Positions 45,057 to 55,709 are shown, counted from the stretch's first letter. The stretch is 64,000 bases of DNA from Streptomyces mirabilis (GCF_039503195.1 NZ_JBCJKP010000001.1:8742001-8806000), one strand, 5' to 3'. Translations and numbers: made by a program. The notes: a model not told the origin generated them from the letters alone.

Positions 45057-46521
45057 GCGACCGCACCTCGCGGTGATCGGCGCGGGACCGGCCGGGCTGG
45101 CCGCGTCCCTGGCCGCCGCGGCGCGCGGTGTCCGGGTCACGCTGATCGACTCGGCGGCCGGAGCGGGCGGCCAGTTCTACCGCCGGCCCCCGGCGGGACT
45201 CGGGGCCCGGCGCCCGGAGGCGCTGCACCACCGGTGGCGGACCTGGCGGCGCCTCGGGGACGCGCTGGCCGCGCGGGTCGAGGCGGGCACGATCAGGCAT
45301 CTGGCGGACCATCATGTGTGGTGCGTCGAAGCCGTGGAACCTGGGGAACTCTTCGAGCCCGCCGTCCCCGAGGCGCCGCCGGACACCGCGCCGCTCCCTG
45401 CCCGGCCCGGCTCGGCCGGCTTCGTCGTGCACGCGCTGCTCGGCCCCCTCCAGGAGGAGCCCGTCACCGTCCGCGCGGACGCCGTGCTTCTCGCCACCGG
45501 TGGGTACGAGAAGGTGCTGCCGTTCCCGGGCTGGACCCTCCCCGGGGTCGTCACCGCCGGTGGTGCGCAGGCCATGCTGAAGGGCGGCCTCGTCGTCCCC
45601 GGACAGCGGGCGGTCGTGGCGGGGACCGGGCCCCTGCTGCTGCCCGTGGCGACCGGGCTCGCCGCGGCGGGGGTCGAGGTCGCCGCCCTCGTCGAGTCCG
45701 CCGACCCGAAGGCGTTCCTGCGGCGGGCCGTGGCACTGGCCGCACAGCCCGGGAAGGTCGCCGAAGGAGTGCGGTACGGCGCCCAACTCCTGCGGCACCA
45801 CGTCAGGTTGCTCCCACGACACACCGTCGTCGCGGCACACGGCGAGCGGCGGCTCGACGCCGTGACCGTCGCCGCGCTCGACACCCACGGACGGGTCGGC
45901 CCCGGCACCCGGCGGCGCATCGCGTGTGACACGGTCGCCGTCGGTCACGGCATGCTGGCGCACATCGACCTCGCCGAGTCGCTCGGCTGCCGTATCGACG
46001 GCCTGAACGTCGCCGTGGACGAGGAGCAGCGCACCGACGTGCCCGGCGTATGGGCCGCGGGCGAGACCACCGGCATCGGTGGCGCGGCACTGGCGCTCGC
46101 CGAGGGGCACATCGCGGGAGGCTCGGCCGCGGCCCGGCTGACGGGGACGCGGCCCGACCCGCACACATGGGCGCGCGCCGCCAGGTCCCGCAGGAGAGCG
46201 CGGGAGTTCTTCGCCGCGCTCGACACCGTCTACGCGCCGCCCGCGCACTGGACGGATCAGGTCACCGACGAGACCGTCGTGTGCCGCTGCGAGGAGGTCA
46301 CCGCCGGTGCGGTCAGGAACGCCGTCGACGAGCTCGGCGCGGGCGACGTAAGGACCGTGAAGCTGCTCACCCGCGCGGGGATGGGCTGGTGCCAGGGCCG
46401 GATGTGCGAGCCCGCCGTCGCCGGACTCGCCGGATGCGAACAGGCACCCGCGCGGCGGTTGTTGGCACGCCCGGTACCGCTCGGGGTGCTGGCGAGGGCC
46501 GGGGATCCCGAGGACGACTGA
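45046..46521 (+). CDS. FAD/NAD oxidoreductase with C-terminal BFD-like 2Fe-2S domain (alpha subunit)
   Basis: A 491-aa flavoprotein. FAD is bound by AVIGAGPAGLAASLAAAARG, a second nucleotide motif by VVAGTGPLLLPVATGLAAAG, and the C-terminal domain has CRCEEVTAGAV and MGWCQGRMC, the four Cys ligands of a BFD-type 2Fe-2S cluster. It matches the large subunit of the heterotrimeric hydroxyproline dehydrogenase and related opine dehydrogenases. ATG 45046 lies inside the 3' end of the small iron-sulfur gene. Confidence 0.9.
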   Translation: MATERPHLAVIGAGPAGLAASLAAAARGVRVTLIDSAAGAGGQFYRRPPAGLGARRPEALHHRWRTWRRLGDALAARVEAGTIRHLADHHVWCVEAVEPGELFEPAVPEAPPDTAPLPARPGSAGFVVHALLGPLQEEPVTVRADAVLLATGGYEKVLPFPGWTLPGVVTAGGAQAMLKGGLVVPGQRAVVAGTGPLLLPVATGLAAAGVEVAALVESADPKAFLRRAVALAAQPGKVAEGVRYGAQLLRHHVRLLPRHTVVAAHGERRLDAVTVAALDTHGRVGPGTRRRIACDTVAVGHGMLAHIDLAESLGCRIDGLNVAVDEEQRTDVPGVWAAGETTGIGGAALALAEGHIAGGSAAARLTGTRPDPHTWARAARSRRRAREFFAALDTVYAPPAHWTDQVTDETVVCRCEEVTAGAVRNAVDELGAGDVRTVKLLTRAGMGWCQGRMCEPAVAGLAGCEQAPARRLLARPVPLGVLARAGDPEDD

Positions 46522-46571
46522 CCACCTTCGTACCGCCCCGCCCCGCCCCACCGCGACCGATCGTCAGTGAA

Positions 46572-46578
46572 ATGTCAC
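46572..46578 (+). promoter_or_regulatory. GTGACAT-type half-site upstream of the DapA-like gene
   Basis: ATGTCAC (reverse complement of GTGACAT) lies 22 bp upstream of the deaminase ATG at 46600 and just after the dehydrogenase stop. It is the third occurrence of the half-site in the cluster's intergenic regions, next to the ribosome site GGAGG. Confidence 0.5.
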
Positions 46579-46599
46579 ACACCACGGAGGGAACCGCTC

Positions 46600-47496
46600 A
46601 TGACCGCCACCGAGAACCGTCCCTGGCGCGGCGTCCTCGTCGCCACCGCGCTCCCGCTGAACGACGACCTCTCCGTCGACTACGACCGCTATGCGCGGCA
46701 CTGCGCCTGGCTCGTCGAGAACGGCTGTGACGGGGTCGTGCCCAACGGCTCGCTCGGCGAGTACCAGGTGCTCACGCCCGAGGAGCGCGCGAAGGTCGTC
46801 GAGACGGCGGTGTCGGCGATCGGCGGCTCCCGCGTGATGCCCGGCGTCGCCGCCTACGGCTCCGCCGAGGCCCGCCGCTGGGCCGAGCAGGCCCGCGACG
46901 CCGGCTGCCGGTCCGTGATGCTGCTGCCGCCGAACGCCTACCGCGCCGACGAGCGTTCCGTCCTCGCCCACTACGAGGCGGTCGCCGAGGTGGGCGTCCC
47001 GGTCGTCGCGTACAACAACCCCATCGACACCAAGGTCGACCTGGTGCCCGAACTGCTCGCGAAGCTGCACGCGGAGGGGTACATCCACGGCGTCAAGGAG
47101 TTCTCCGGCGATGTCCGCCGCGCCTACCGGATCGCCGAACTCGCCCCCGAACTCGACCTGTTGGTCGGAGCCGACGACGTCCTGCTGGAGCTGGCCGTCG
47201 CGGGCGCCAAGGGCTGGGTGGCCGGCTACCCGAACGCGCTGCCCGCCGCGAGCGTCGAGCTGTACCACGCGGCCGTCGAGGGCGACCTCGACACGGCACG
47301 GCTGCTCTACCGCCGGCTGCACCCGCTGCTGCGCTGGGACTCCCAGGTCGAGTTCGTCCAGGCCATCAAGCTGTCCATGGACATCGTGGGCCGACACGGC
47401 GGGCGGGTGCGCCCACCGCGCGTCCCACTGCTGCCCGAGCAGGAGGCCATGGTCCGCGCCGCCACCGAGAAGGCCCTCGCCGCCGGTCTCGCCTGA
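46600..47496 (+). CDS. DapA-family lyase, probable pyrroline-4-hydroxy-2-carboxylate deaminase
   Basis: A 298-aa TIM-barrel enzyme of the dihydrodipicolinate synthase/N-acetylneuraminate lyase superfamily. The Schiff-base Lys166 is in HGVKEFSG, and Tyr138 in VVAYNNPID. In hydroxyproline clusters this family removes the amino group from 1-pyrroline-4-hydroxy-2-carboxylate, giving alpha-ketoglutarate semialdehyde. ATG 46600 with GGAGGG upstream. The following dehydrogenase step is not encoded here. Confidence 0.87.
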   Translation: MTATENRPWRGVLVATALPLNDDLSVDYDRYARHCAWLVENGCDGVVPNGSLGEYQVLTPEERAKVVETAVSAIGGSRVMPGVAAYGSAEARRWAEQARDAGCRSVMLLPPNAYRADERSVLAHYEAVAEVGVPVVAYNNPIDTKVDLVPELLAKLHAEGYIHGVKEFSGDVRRAYRIAELAPELDLLVGADDVLLELAVAGAKGWVAGYPNALPAASVELYHAAVEGDLDTARLLYRRLHPLLRWDSQVEFVQAIKLSMDIVGRHGGRVRPPRVPLLPEQEAMVRAATEKALAAGLA

Positions 47497-47553
47497 GCGG
47501 CGCTCCTCGAGTGCGCCAAGTTCCCAGCGATCAGCAGGAGTTAGGGAGATCCC

Positions 47554-48555
47554 ATGCGCAGCAGACTCGTCCTGCACGCCGTCGACTCGCACACCGAGGG
47601 CATGCCCACCCGGGTGATCACCGGCGGCATCGGGACCATCCCCGGCGCGACCATGAACGAGCGGCGGCTGTACTTCCGCGAGCACCGCGACGACATCAAG
47701 CGGCTTCTGATGAACGAGCCGCGCGGCCACTCCGCGATGAGCGGCGCCATCCTCCAGCCGCCCACCCGCCCGGACTGCGATTACGGCGTCCTCTACATCG
47801 AGGTATCGGGCTACCTCCCGATGTGCGGGCACGGCACCATCGGCGTGGCGACCGTCCTGGTGGAGACGGGCATGGTCGAGGTCGTCGAGCCCATCACCAC
47901 GATCCGGCTCGACACCCCGGCCGGCCTCGTCGTCGCCGAGGTCGCGGTCGAGGACGGCGCCGCCCGCGCGGTCACGCTCAAGAACGTGCCGTCCTTCTCG
48001 GCGGGCCTCGACCGCAAGGCCACCCTGCCCGACGGCCGGACGGTGACGTACGACCTCGCGTACGGCGGCAACTTCTACGCCATCCTGCCGCTGGAGCGGT
48101 TCGGCCTGCCCTTCGACCGGTCGAGAAAGGAGGAGATCCTCGCCGCCGGACTGTCGCTGATGGCGGCCGTCAACGCCGAGGACGAGCCGGTCCACCCCGA
48201 GGACCCGTCCATCCGCGGCTGCCACCACGTCCACCTGTACGCGCCCGGCGCCACCGCCCGTCACTCGCGCCACGCCATGGCGATCCACCCCGGCTGGTTC
48301 GACCGCTCGCCCTGCGGTACGGGCACCAGCGCGCGCATGGCGCAACTGCACGCCCGCGGTGAACTCCCCCTGCACACGGAGTTCGTGAACGAGTCCTTCA
48401 TCGGGACGCAGTTCACGGGACGACTGCTCGGCACGACCGAGGTCGCCGGAATCCCGGCGGTGCTGCCCAGCTTCGCCGGCCGCGCCTGGATCACCGGCAC
48501 CGCCCAGTACCTCCTGGACCCGACCGACCCCTTCCCGGCGGGCTTCGTGCTCTAG
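47554..48555 (+). CDS. Proline racemase-type 4-hydroxyproline 2-epimerase
   Basis: A 333-aa epimerase. Both catalytic Cys are present: Cys91 in YLPMCGHGTIG and Cys254 in RSPCGTGTSA, which marks a true racemase/epimerase (the dehydratase branch has Thr in place of one Cys). It should interconvert trans-4-hydroxy-L-proline and cis-4-hydroxy-D-proline, the substrate of the upstream dehydrogenase. ATG 47554 is preceded by a weak purine-rich stretch (AGGGAGA). The three-enzyme logic epimerase, dehydrogenase, deaminase is complete. Confidence 0.93.
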   Translation: MRSRLVLHAVDSHTEGMPTRVITGGIGTIPGATMNERRLYFREHRDDIKRLLMNEPRGHSAMSGAILQPPTRPDCDYGVLYIEVSGYLPMCGHGTIGVATVLVETGMVEVVEPITTIRLDTPAGLVVAEVAVEDGAARAVTLKNVPSFSAGLDRKATLPDGRTVTYDLAYGGNFYAILPLERFGLPFDRSRKEEILAAGLSLMAAVNAEDEPVHPEDPSIRGCHHVHLYAPGATARHSRHAMAIHPGWFDRSPCGTGTSARMAQLHARGELPLHTEFVNESFIGTQFTGRLLGTTEVAGIPAVLPSFAGRAWITGTAQYLLDPTDPFPAGFVL

Positions 48556-48563
48556 AGATACTG

Positions 48564-48577
48564 ATGTCACGTGACAT
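48564..48577. promoter_or_regulatory. GntR operator palindrome ATGTCACGTGACAT
   Basis: ATGTCACGTGACAT is a perfect 14-bp palindrome 8 bp after the epimerase stop and 36 bp upstream of the GntR start, made of two GTGACAT half-sites. The same half-site recurs at two other promoters of the cluster, so this is likely the best site of the neighbouring GntR protein, controlling its own gene. Confidence 0.72.
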
Positions 48578-48613
48578 TGCACAAACCCGCCATGCCGTAC
48601 GAGGAGTCGACCC

Positions 48614-49306
48614 ATGCCCGCCACGCGCAGCAGCGCACCCTCCGCCGCTCCCGCCGCCCTGCCCGTCCTCGGCGGCAAGAAGAGCAGCTATCGCGAGCGC
48701 GTCGCCGACGCCCTGCGGGCCGCGCTGATCGCGGGCGAACTGCGGGCCGGCGAGGTGTACTCCGCGCCGACGCTCGCCGCCCGCTTCGGCGTCTCGGCGA
48801 CACCGGTGCGCGAGGCCATGCTCGACCTCGCCAAGGAGGGACTGGTCGACACGGTGCCCAACAAGGGCTTCCGGGTCACCGCGGTCTCCGAGAAGCAGCT
48901 CGACGAGTACACCCACATCCGCGCGCTGATCGAGATCCCCACCACCGTGCAGCTGGCCACCACCGCGGATCCGGTCTCCCTGGAGGCGCTGCGCCCGGCC
49001 GCCCGGGAGATCGTGACCGCGGCGGCGGCCGGTGACCTCATCGCCTACGTCGAGGCGGACATCCGCTTCCACCTCGGTCTGCTCGCCCTCGCGGGCAACG
49101 CCCACCTGGTCGAGGTCGTCGGCGACCTGCGCAAGCGCTCACGCCTGTACGGCCTCAACGCCCTGGCCGAGGCGGGCCGCCTCCAGGATTCCGCCGAGGA
49201 GCACCTCGAACTCCTCGACGCCCTTGTGGACCGCGACCCCGAGGCCGTACGGAGGGTCATGACCCGGCACCTGGGCCATGTCCGCGGCCTGTGGGCGGCC
49301 CACTAG
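48614..49306 (+). CDS. GntR-family regulator (FCD type) of the hydroxyproline cluster
   Basis: A 230-aa regulator. Winged helix AGEVYSAPTLAARFGVSATPVREAMLDLAKEGLVDTVPNKGFRV, then FCD helices LRPAAREIVTAAAAGDLIAYVEADIRFHLGLLALAG. ATG 48614 has GAGGAG at good spacing. Next to the epimerase and with a matching palindrome upstream, it probably senses hydroxyproline or a downstream acid. Confidence 0.88.
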   Translation: MPATRSSAPSAAPAALPVLGGKKSSYRERVADALRAALIAGELRAGEVYSAPTLAARFGVSATPVREAMLDLAKEGLVDTVPNKGFRVTAVSEKQLDEYTHIRALIEIPTTVQLATTADPVSLEALRPAAREIVTAAAAGDLIAYVEADIRFHLGLLALAGNAHLVEVVGDLRKRSRLYGLNALAEAGRLQDSAEEHLELLDALVDRDPEAVRRVMTRHLGHVRGLWAAH

Positions 49307-49331
49307 GTTCGACTGGGCCAAGTGAGTGTTA

Positions 49332-49369
49332 CGCAAGCAGTTTGCATTTCTTGCGCTATTCTTGCGCTC
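49332..49369. promoter_or_regulatory. CTTGCG operator repeats of the lacI-type gene
   Basis: TTCTTGCGCT occurs twice in tandem with an 11-bp period (49348 and 49359), abutting the ATG at 49370, with an inverted CGCAAG at 49332-49337. The LacI start has no ribosome site, so the transcript may be leaderless. The same motif recurs in front of the downstream binding-protein gene. Confidence 0.6.
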
Positions 49370-50296
49370 ATGACGCGACGACTTGCTCAGGTGGCGAAGA
49401 AGGTCGGGGTCAGCGAGGCCACGGTCAGCCGGGTGCTCAACGGGAAGCCCGGTGTCTCCGACTCCACCCGACAGGCGGTGCTCTCTGCGCTGGACGTGCT
49501 CGGCTACGAGCGGCCCACCCAGCTGCGCGGTGAGCGAGCGCGGCTCGTGGGGCTCGTCCTGCCCGAGCTGCAGAACCCGATCTTCCCGGCGTTCGCCGAA
49601 GTGATCGGCGGGGCGCTCGCCCAGCTCGGGCTGACGCCGGTGCTCTGCACCCAGACCAAGGGCGGCGTCTCCGAGGCGGACTATGTGGAGCTGCTGCTCC
49701 AACAGCAGGTCTCCGGAGTGGTGTTCGCGGGCGGACTGTACGCGCAGGCCGACGCCCCGCACGAGCACTACCGGCAGCTCGCGGACCGCAACATTCCGGT
49801 GGTGCTGGTCAACGCGGCCATCGAGCACCTCGGCTTCCCGTGCGTCTCCTGCGACGACGCCGTGGCGGTCGACCAGGCCTGGCGCCACCTCGTCTCGCTC
49901 GGCCACGAGCGCATCGGTCTGGTGCTCGGGCCCGCCGACCACATGCCCTCGGCGCGGAAGCTGGCGGCGGCCCGCGCGATCGCGCCCGAGCTGCCCGACG
50001 CGCACATCGCGCGGGCCATGTTCTCGATCGAGGGCGGCCACGCGGCGGCCGCCCGGCTCATCGACCGCGGGGTCACCGGTTTCATCTGCGCCAGCGACCC
50101 GCTCGCCCTCGGTGTCGTGCGCGCCGCCCGTCGCAAGGGACTCGGCGTGCCCTCACAGGTGTCCGTCGTCGGCTACGACGACTCCGCGCTGATGAACTGC
50201 ACCGAGCCGCCCCTGACCACCGTCCGCCAGCCCATCGAGTCGATGGGCCGGGCGGCCGTCGAGCTGCTCAACGCGCAGATCGGGGGAGCAGCGTGA
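49370..50296 (+). CDS. LacI-family transcriptional regulator
   Basis: A 308-aa repressor. The helix-turn-helix LAQVAKKVGVSEATVSRVLNGKPGVSDSTRQAVLSALDVLGY is canonical, followed by a periplasmic-binding-like sensor domain (LVGLVLPELQNPIFPAFAEVIGGAL...). ATG 49370 is the last M before the HTH. It is first in a maltose-type operon and likely represses the importer; the inducer would be a glucan or disaccharide. Confidence 0.93.
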   Translation: MTRRLAQVAKKVGVSEATVSRVLNGKPGVSDSTRQAVLSALDVLGYERPTQLRGERARLVGLVLPELQNPIFPAFAEVIGGALAQLGLTPVLCTQTKGGVSEADYVELLLQQQVSGVVFAGGLYAQADAPHEHYRQLADRNIPVVLVNAAIEHLGFPCVSCDDAVAVDQAWRHLVSLGHERIGLVLGPADHMPSARKLAAARAIAPELPDAHIARAMFSIEGGHAAAARLIDRGVTGFICASDPLALGVVRAARRKGLGVPSQVSVVGYDDSALMNCTEPPLTTVRQPIESMGRAAVELLNAQIGGAA

Positions 50297-50347
50297 CCGC
50301 CGAAGAGCTTTTGTTCGAGCCGGAGTTGGTGGTCCGGGGGTCCACCG

Positions 50348-50416
50348 CGCAAGCGCCCCGCCTCTGAGATCCATTCTGCTGTCAAATAATTCCAGATTCT
50401 GCGCGACATCTTGCGG
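50348..50416 (+). promoter_or_regulatory. Control region of the maltose-type operon
   Basis: An inverted CGCAAG (50348-50353), the related TTCTGCGC (50397-50404) and CTTGCG (50410-50415) resemble the repeats in front of the LacI gene. The 229-bp gap between lacI and the binding-protein gene holds no ORF of its own. Confidence 0.5.
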
Positions 50417-50525
50417 ACCCTTGTCGGCGGTGCTTGAGTGTGCGGCGCCAGCACACGGCGGTGCGCCAGATCAAGGTGGCGTGCCCCCGTGGGCCTTCCT
50501 CGCTCCTGCCCAAAGGGGTCCACCG

Positions 50526-51875
50526 ATGAGAAGTACCGGGTTCCGCCGTACCTTCGTCGTACTCACGGCGTCCGCCCTCGCGCTCACCGCCACCGCCTGC
50601 GGAGGCAGCAGCGACGGCTCCGCGGGTGGCAAGACCCGCATCGCGGTCAACTGCATGCCTCCGAAGAGCGCCAAGGTCGACCGCTCGTTCTTCGAGGCCG
50701 ACATCAAGGCGTTCGAGAAGCAGAACCCGGACATCGACGTCGTCGCGCACGACGCGTTCCCCTGCCAGGACCCCAAGACGTTCGACGCCAAGCTCGCCGG
50801 CGGCCAGATGGAGGACGTCTTCTACACGTACTTCACCGATTCCAAGCACGTCGTCGACATCAACCAGGCCGCCGACATCACGTCGTACGTCAAGGACCTC
50901 AAGAGCTACGGCACCATCCAGCAGCAACTGCGCGACATCTACACCGTCGACGCTAAGATCTACGGGGTGCCGCGCACCGGCTACTCGATGGGACTCATCT
51001 ACAACCGCAAGCTCTTCCAGAAGGCCGGTCTCGACCCCGACAAGCCCCCGGCGACCTGGGAAGAAGTGCGCGCGGACGCCAAGAAGATAGCCGCGCTCGG
51101 CGGCGGCACCGTCGGCTACGCCGACTACAGCGCCCAGAACCAGGGCGGCTGGCACTTCACCGCCGAGATGTACTCGCAGGGCGGCGACGTCGTCACGCCG
51201 GACGGCAAGAAGGCCAGTGTCGACACCCCGGAGGGCAAGGCCGTCCTGCAGAACCTGCACGACATGCGCTGGAGCGACAACTCCATGGGCAGCAAGCAGC
51301 TCCTCGTCATCAACGACGTCCAGCAGCTGATGGGCTCCGGCAAGCTCGGCATGTACCTCTCCGCGCCCGACAACATCCCGATCCTCGTCAAGGAGAAGGG
51401 CGGCAACTACGACGACCTCGCCCTCGCGCCCATGCCCGGCGGCAAGGGCACGCTCATCGGCGGCGACGGCTACATGTTCAACAAGAAGGACAGCCCCGAG
51501 CAGATCAAGGCCGGCCTGAAGTGGCTCGACCACATGTTCCTCACCCCCGGAAAGGGCTTCCTCGGCGACTACGCCCGCGCCAAGCAGAACAACGCCCCCG
51601 TCGGCCTCCCCGAGCCCCGGCTCTTCACCGGCGCCGCCGATGCGAAGGACCAGCAGGTCAAGAAGGCCAACGCCAATGTGCCCGTGAAGAACTACCAGGC
51701 CTTCCTGGACGGCAACCAGAGCCTGCAGATGAAGATCGAGCCGCCTCAGGCCCAGCAGATCTACTCGGTTCTCGACGGAGCCGTCTCCGCGGTCCTCACC
51801 AAGAAGGACGCGAACGTCGACCAGCTCCTGAAGGACGCCTCCGGGAAGATCGACTCCATCCTGGCCCGGGGCTGA
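50526..51875 (+). CDS. Sugar ABC transporter solute-binding lipoprotein
   Basis: Binding protein of 449 aa. Lipobox ATACG after a hydrophobic core (VVLTASALALTATACG), then the SBP_bac_1 fold. Features such as KLAGGQMEDVFYTYFTD and GYSMGLIYNRKLFQKAGLDPDKPPATWEEV are typical of maltose/alpha-glucan or disaccharide binders. ATG 50526 with AAGGGG. It starts the transport part of the operon. Confidence 0.9.
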   Translation: MRSTGFRRTFVVLTASALALTATACGGSSDGSAGGKTRIAVNCMPPKSAKVDRSFFEADIKAFEKQNPDIDVVAHDAFPCQDPKTFDAKLAGGQMEDVFYTYFTDSKHVVDINQAADITSYVKDLKSYGTIQQQLRDIYTVDAKIYGVPRTGYSMGLIYNRKLFQKAGLDPDKPPATWEEVRADAKKIAALGGGTVGYADYSAQNQGGWHFTAEMYSQGGDVVTPDGKKASVDTPEGKAVLQNLHDMRWSDNSMGSKQLLVINDVQQLMGSGKLGMYLSAPDNIPILVKEKGGNYDDLALAPMPGGKGTLIGGDGYMFNKKDSPEQIKAGLKWLDHMFLTPGKGFLGDYARAKQNNAPVGLPEPRLFTGAADAKDQQVKKANANVPVKNYQAFLDGNQSLQMKIEPPQAQQIYSVLDGAVSAVLTKKDANVDQLLKDASGKIDSILARG

Positions 51876-51883
51876 CCAGGCGT

Positions 51884-52855
51884 ATGAAGACCGCATCGAA
51901 GCCCGTGGTGCTCCCTCCGGCCGCCGTCGGCGCGCCGGAGGTGCCGCGGTCGGCCGGGCGCCGGGCAGGGGGCCCATGGCGCCGGCGCCTGGCCGACCAG
52001 TCCCGCGCGTACGCCTTCCTCGTCGGCGGCCTGCTCTGCTTCGCGCTGTTCTCCTGGTACCCCGCGATCCGCGCGGTCGTGATCGCCTTCCAGAAGTACA
52101 CGCCGGGCTCACCGCCCCAGTGGGTCGGCACCGCCAACTTCACCCGTGTCTTCCACGACCCGGAGTTCACCGCGGCCTGGCGCAACACGTTCACCTTCAC
52201 GCTCCTCGCCCTGCTCATCGGCTTCGCGGTCCCGTTCGTGATGGCCCTGGTCCTCAACGAACTCCGCCACGCGAAGGCCTTCTTCAGGGTCGTGGTGTAC
52301 CTGCCGGTGATGATCCCGCCGGTGGTCAGCGCCCTGCTGTGGAAGTGGTTCTACGATCCCGGAGCGGGCCTCGCCAACGAGGCACTGCGCTTTCTGCACC
52401 TGCCCACCTCGAACTGGTCCAACGGCGCCGACACCGCGCTCGTCTCCCTGGTCATCGTGGCGACCTGGGCCAACATGGGCGGCACGGTCCTGATCTACCT
52501 GGCCGCGCTCCAGGGCATCCCGGGGGAGCTGTACGAGGCGGCGGAACTGGACGGCGCGAACATCCTCCAGCGCATCCGGCACGTGACGATCCCACAGACC
52601 CGGTTCATCGTCCTCATGCTGATGCTGCTTCAGATCATCGCCACGATGCAGGTCTTCACCGAGCCGTTCGTCATCACCGGCGGCGGCCCCGAGAACGCCA
52701 CGGTCACCGTCCTCTACCTCATCTACAAGTACGCGTTCCTCTACAACGACTTCGGCGGCGCGTGCGCGCTGAGCGTCATGCTCCTCGTGCTGCTCGGCCT
52801 CTTCTCCGCGGTCTATCTGCGGCTGACCCGCTCGTCGGGAGAGGAGTACTCATGA
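51884..52855 (+). CDS. Sugar ABC transporter permease, MalF type
   Basis: Permease of 323 aa with a Pro/Arg-rich N-terminal tail and six helices (YAFLVGGLLCFALFSWYPAIRAVVIAF, FTLLALLIGFAVPFVMALVL and others). The EAA motif is GELYEAAELDGANILQRIRHVTIPQT. The stop overlaps the next start as ATGA. Confidence 0.93.
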   Translation: MKTASKPVVLPPAAVGAPEVPRSAGRRAGGPWRRRLADQSRAYAFLVGGLLCFALFSWYPAIRAVVIAFQKYTPGSPPQWVGTANFTRVFHDPEFTAAWRNTFTFTLLALLIGFAVPFVMALVLNELRHAKAFFRVVVYLPVMIPPVVSALLWKWFYDPGAGLANEALRFLHLPTSNWSNGADTALVSLVIVATWANMGGTVLIYLAALQGIPGELYEAAELDGANILQRIRHVTIPQTRFIVLMLMLLQIIATMQVFTEPFVITGGGPENATVTVLYLIYKYAFLYNDFGGACALSVMLLVLLGLFSAVYLRLTRSSGEEYS

Positions 52856-53733
52856 GCAGCGGCACCCGCACCCTGGTCTCCCCGCTCACCCTCGCCCGCC
52901 CCCGCGGCAAGGCCCTCTACTGGACCGTCTTCACGGCCGTCGTCCTGCTCTTCGCGCTCGCCTTCCTCTTCCCGGTCTACTGGATGGTCACCGGCGCGAT
53001 GAAGTCCCCGGACGAGGTGACGCGGACCCCGCCGACCCTCGTGCCCCAGGCATGGCATCTCAGCGGCTACACCGACGCCTGGGACCTGATGGACCTGCCC
53101 ACCCACCTGTGGAACACGGTGGTGCAGGCGGCCGGCGCCTGGCTGCTCCAGCTCGTGTTCTGCACGGCCGCCGCGTACGCCCTCTCCAAGCTGAAGCCGG
53201 CCTTCGGCAAGGTGATCCTCGGCGGCATCCTCGCCACCCTGATGGTCCCGGCGCAGGCGCTCGTCGTACCGAAGTACCTGACCGTCGCCGACCTCCCGCT
53301 GATCCACACCAGCCTGCTCAACGACCCGCTCGGCATCTGGCTGCCCGCCGTGGCCAACGCCTTCAACCTCTATCTCCTCAAGCGCTTCTTCGACCAGATC
53401 CCGCGCGATGTCCTGGAGGCCGCCGAGATCGACGGCGCCGGACGGCTGCGCACCCTCTGGTCCATCGTGCTGCCCATGTCCCGCCCCGTCCTGGGCGTCG
53501 TGTCGATCTTCGCCCTGGTCGCCGTCTGGCAGGACTTCCTCTGGCCGTTGATGGTCTTCTCCGACACCGACAAGCAGCCGATCAGCGTGGCCCTCGTCCA
53601 GCTGTCACAGAACATCCAGCTGACCGTGCTCATCGCCGCGATGGTGATCGCCAGCATCCCCATGGTCCTGATGTTCCTGGTGTTCCAGCGGCACATCATC
53701 GCCGGGATCAGCGCGGGCAGCACGAAGGGCTGA
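52852..53733 (+). CDS. Sugar ABC transporter permease, MalG type
   Basis: Permease of 293 aa, six helices (WTVFTAVVLLFALAFLFPVYWMVTGAM and others), EAA motif RDVLEAAEIDGAGRLRTLWSIVLPMSRPVLG. Like the other sugar importer in the window it has no ATPase gene nearby, so it presumably uses the shared MsiK protein. Confidence 0.93.
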   Translation: MSSGTRTLVSPLTLARPRGKALYWTVFTAVVLLFALAFLFPVYWMVTGAMKSPDEVTRTPPTLVPQAWHLSGYTDAWDLMDLPTHLWNTVVQAAGAWLLQLVFCTAAAYALSKLKPAFGKVILGGILATLMVPAQALVVPKYLTVADLPLIHTSLLNDPLGIWLPAVANAFNLYLLKRFFDQIPRDVLEAAEIDGAGRLRTLWSIVLPMSRPVLGVVSIFALVAVWQDFLWPLMVFSDTDKQPISVALVQLSQNIQLTVLIAAMVIASIPMVLMFLVFQRHIIAGISAGSTKG

Positions 53734-53763
53734 CACCGACCCCGCAACAGAAAGGCAGGCACC

Positions 53764-55356
<1,593 letters not shown>

Positions 55357-55371
55357 GACCGCGTCGGCTCA

Positions 55372-55690
55372 TTACACCCAGGGCACCCTCGCTCGACTGA
55401 GGTGGAGGCGTAACTCAGGTGAGCGTCTTTTCGGGGGGACCGGTATCGCTCCCCCGCGCTTCGCCGCCTGGATCTGCTCGTAGACACGGGTCCGCAGCTC
55501 GGCGAAGCGCGGGGCGACCCGGGTGTGCAACTGGTCCCGCTCGTCCGGCAGATCGACCTTCGGCTGCTCCTGTACGACGGTGGGTGAGGCGGAGAGGATC
55601 AGGACCCGTTCGCCGAGGTACACGGCCTCGTCGATGTCGTGGGTGACGAACACGACGGTGATGCCGCCCTCGTACGGCGGGGTCAATGTT
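55372..55690 (-). pseudogene. 3' remnant of a nitrate/sulfonate-type ABC ATPase
   Basis: About 105 codons code for the C-terminal end of an SsuB/TauB-like ATPase: EGGITVVFVTHDIDEAVYLGERVLILSASPTVVQEQPKVDLPDERDQLHTRV. The H-loop VTHD is kept, but Walker A, signature and Walker B are missing because the frame starts only at about 55690. Upstream in the same frame is non-coding. It abuts the palindrome at 55696-55709. This is a truncated gene, possibly left after deletion of a transport operon. Confidence 0.8.
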
Positions 55691-55695
55691 TTGGC

Positions 55696-55709
55696 CAACA
55701 ATATTGTTG
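55696..55709. promoter_or_regulatory. Perfect 14-bp AT-rich palindrome CAACAATATTGTTG
   Basis: It lies between the vanB-like 3' end and the ATPase remnant, immediately upstream of the remnant, where an operator of a lost operon would be expected. It resembles the CAACAA-TATTG repeats at 6026-6053 and GntR/MarR-type sites in form. Confidence 0.55.
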
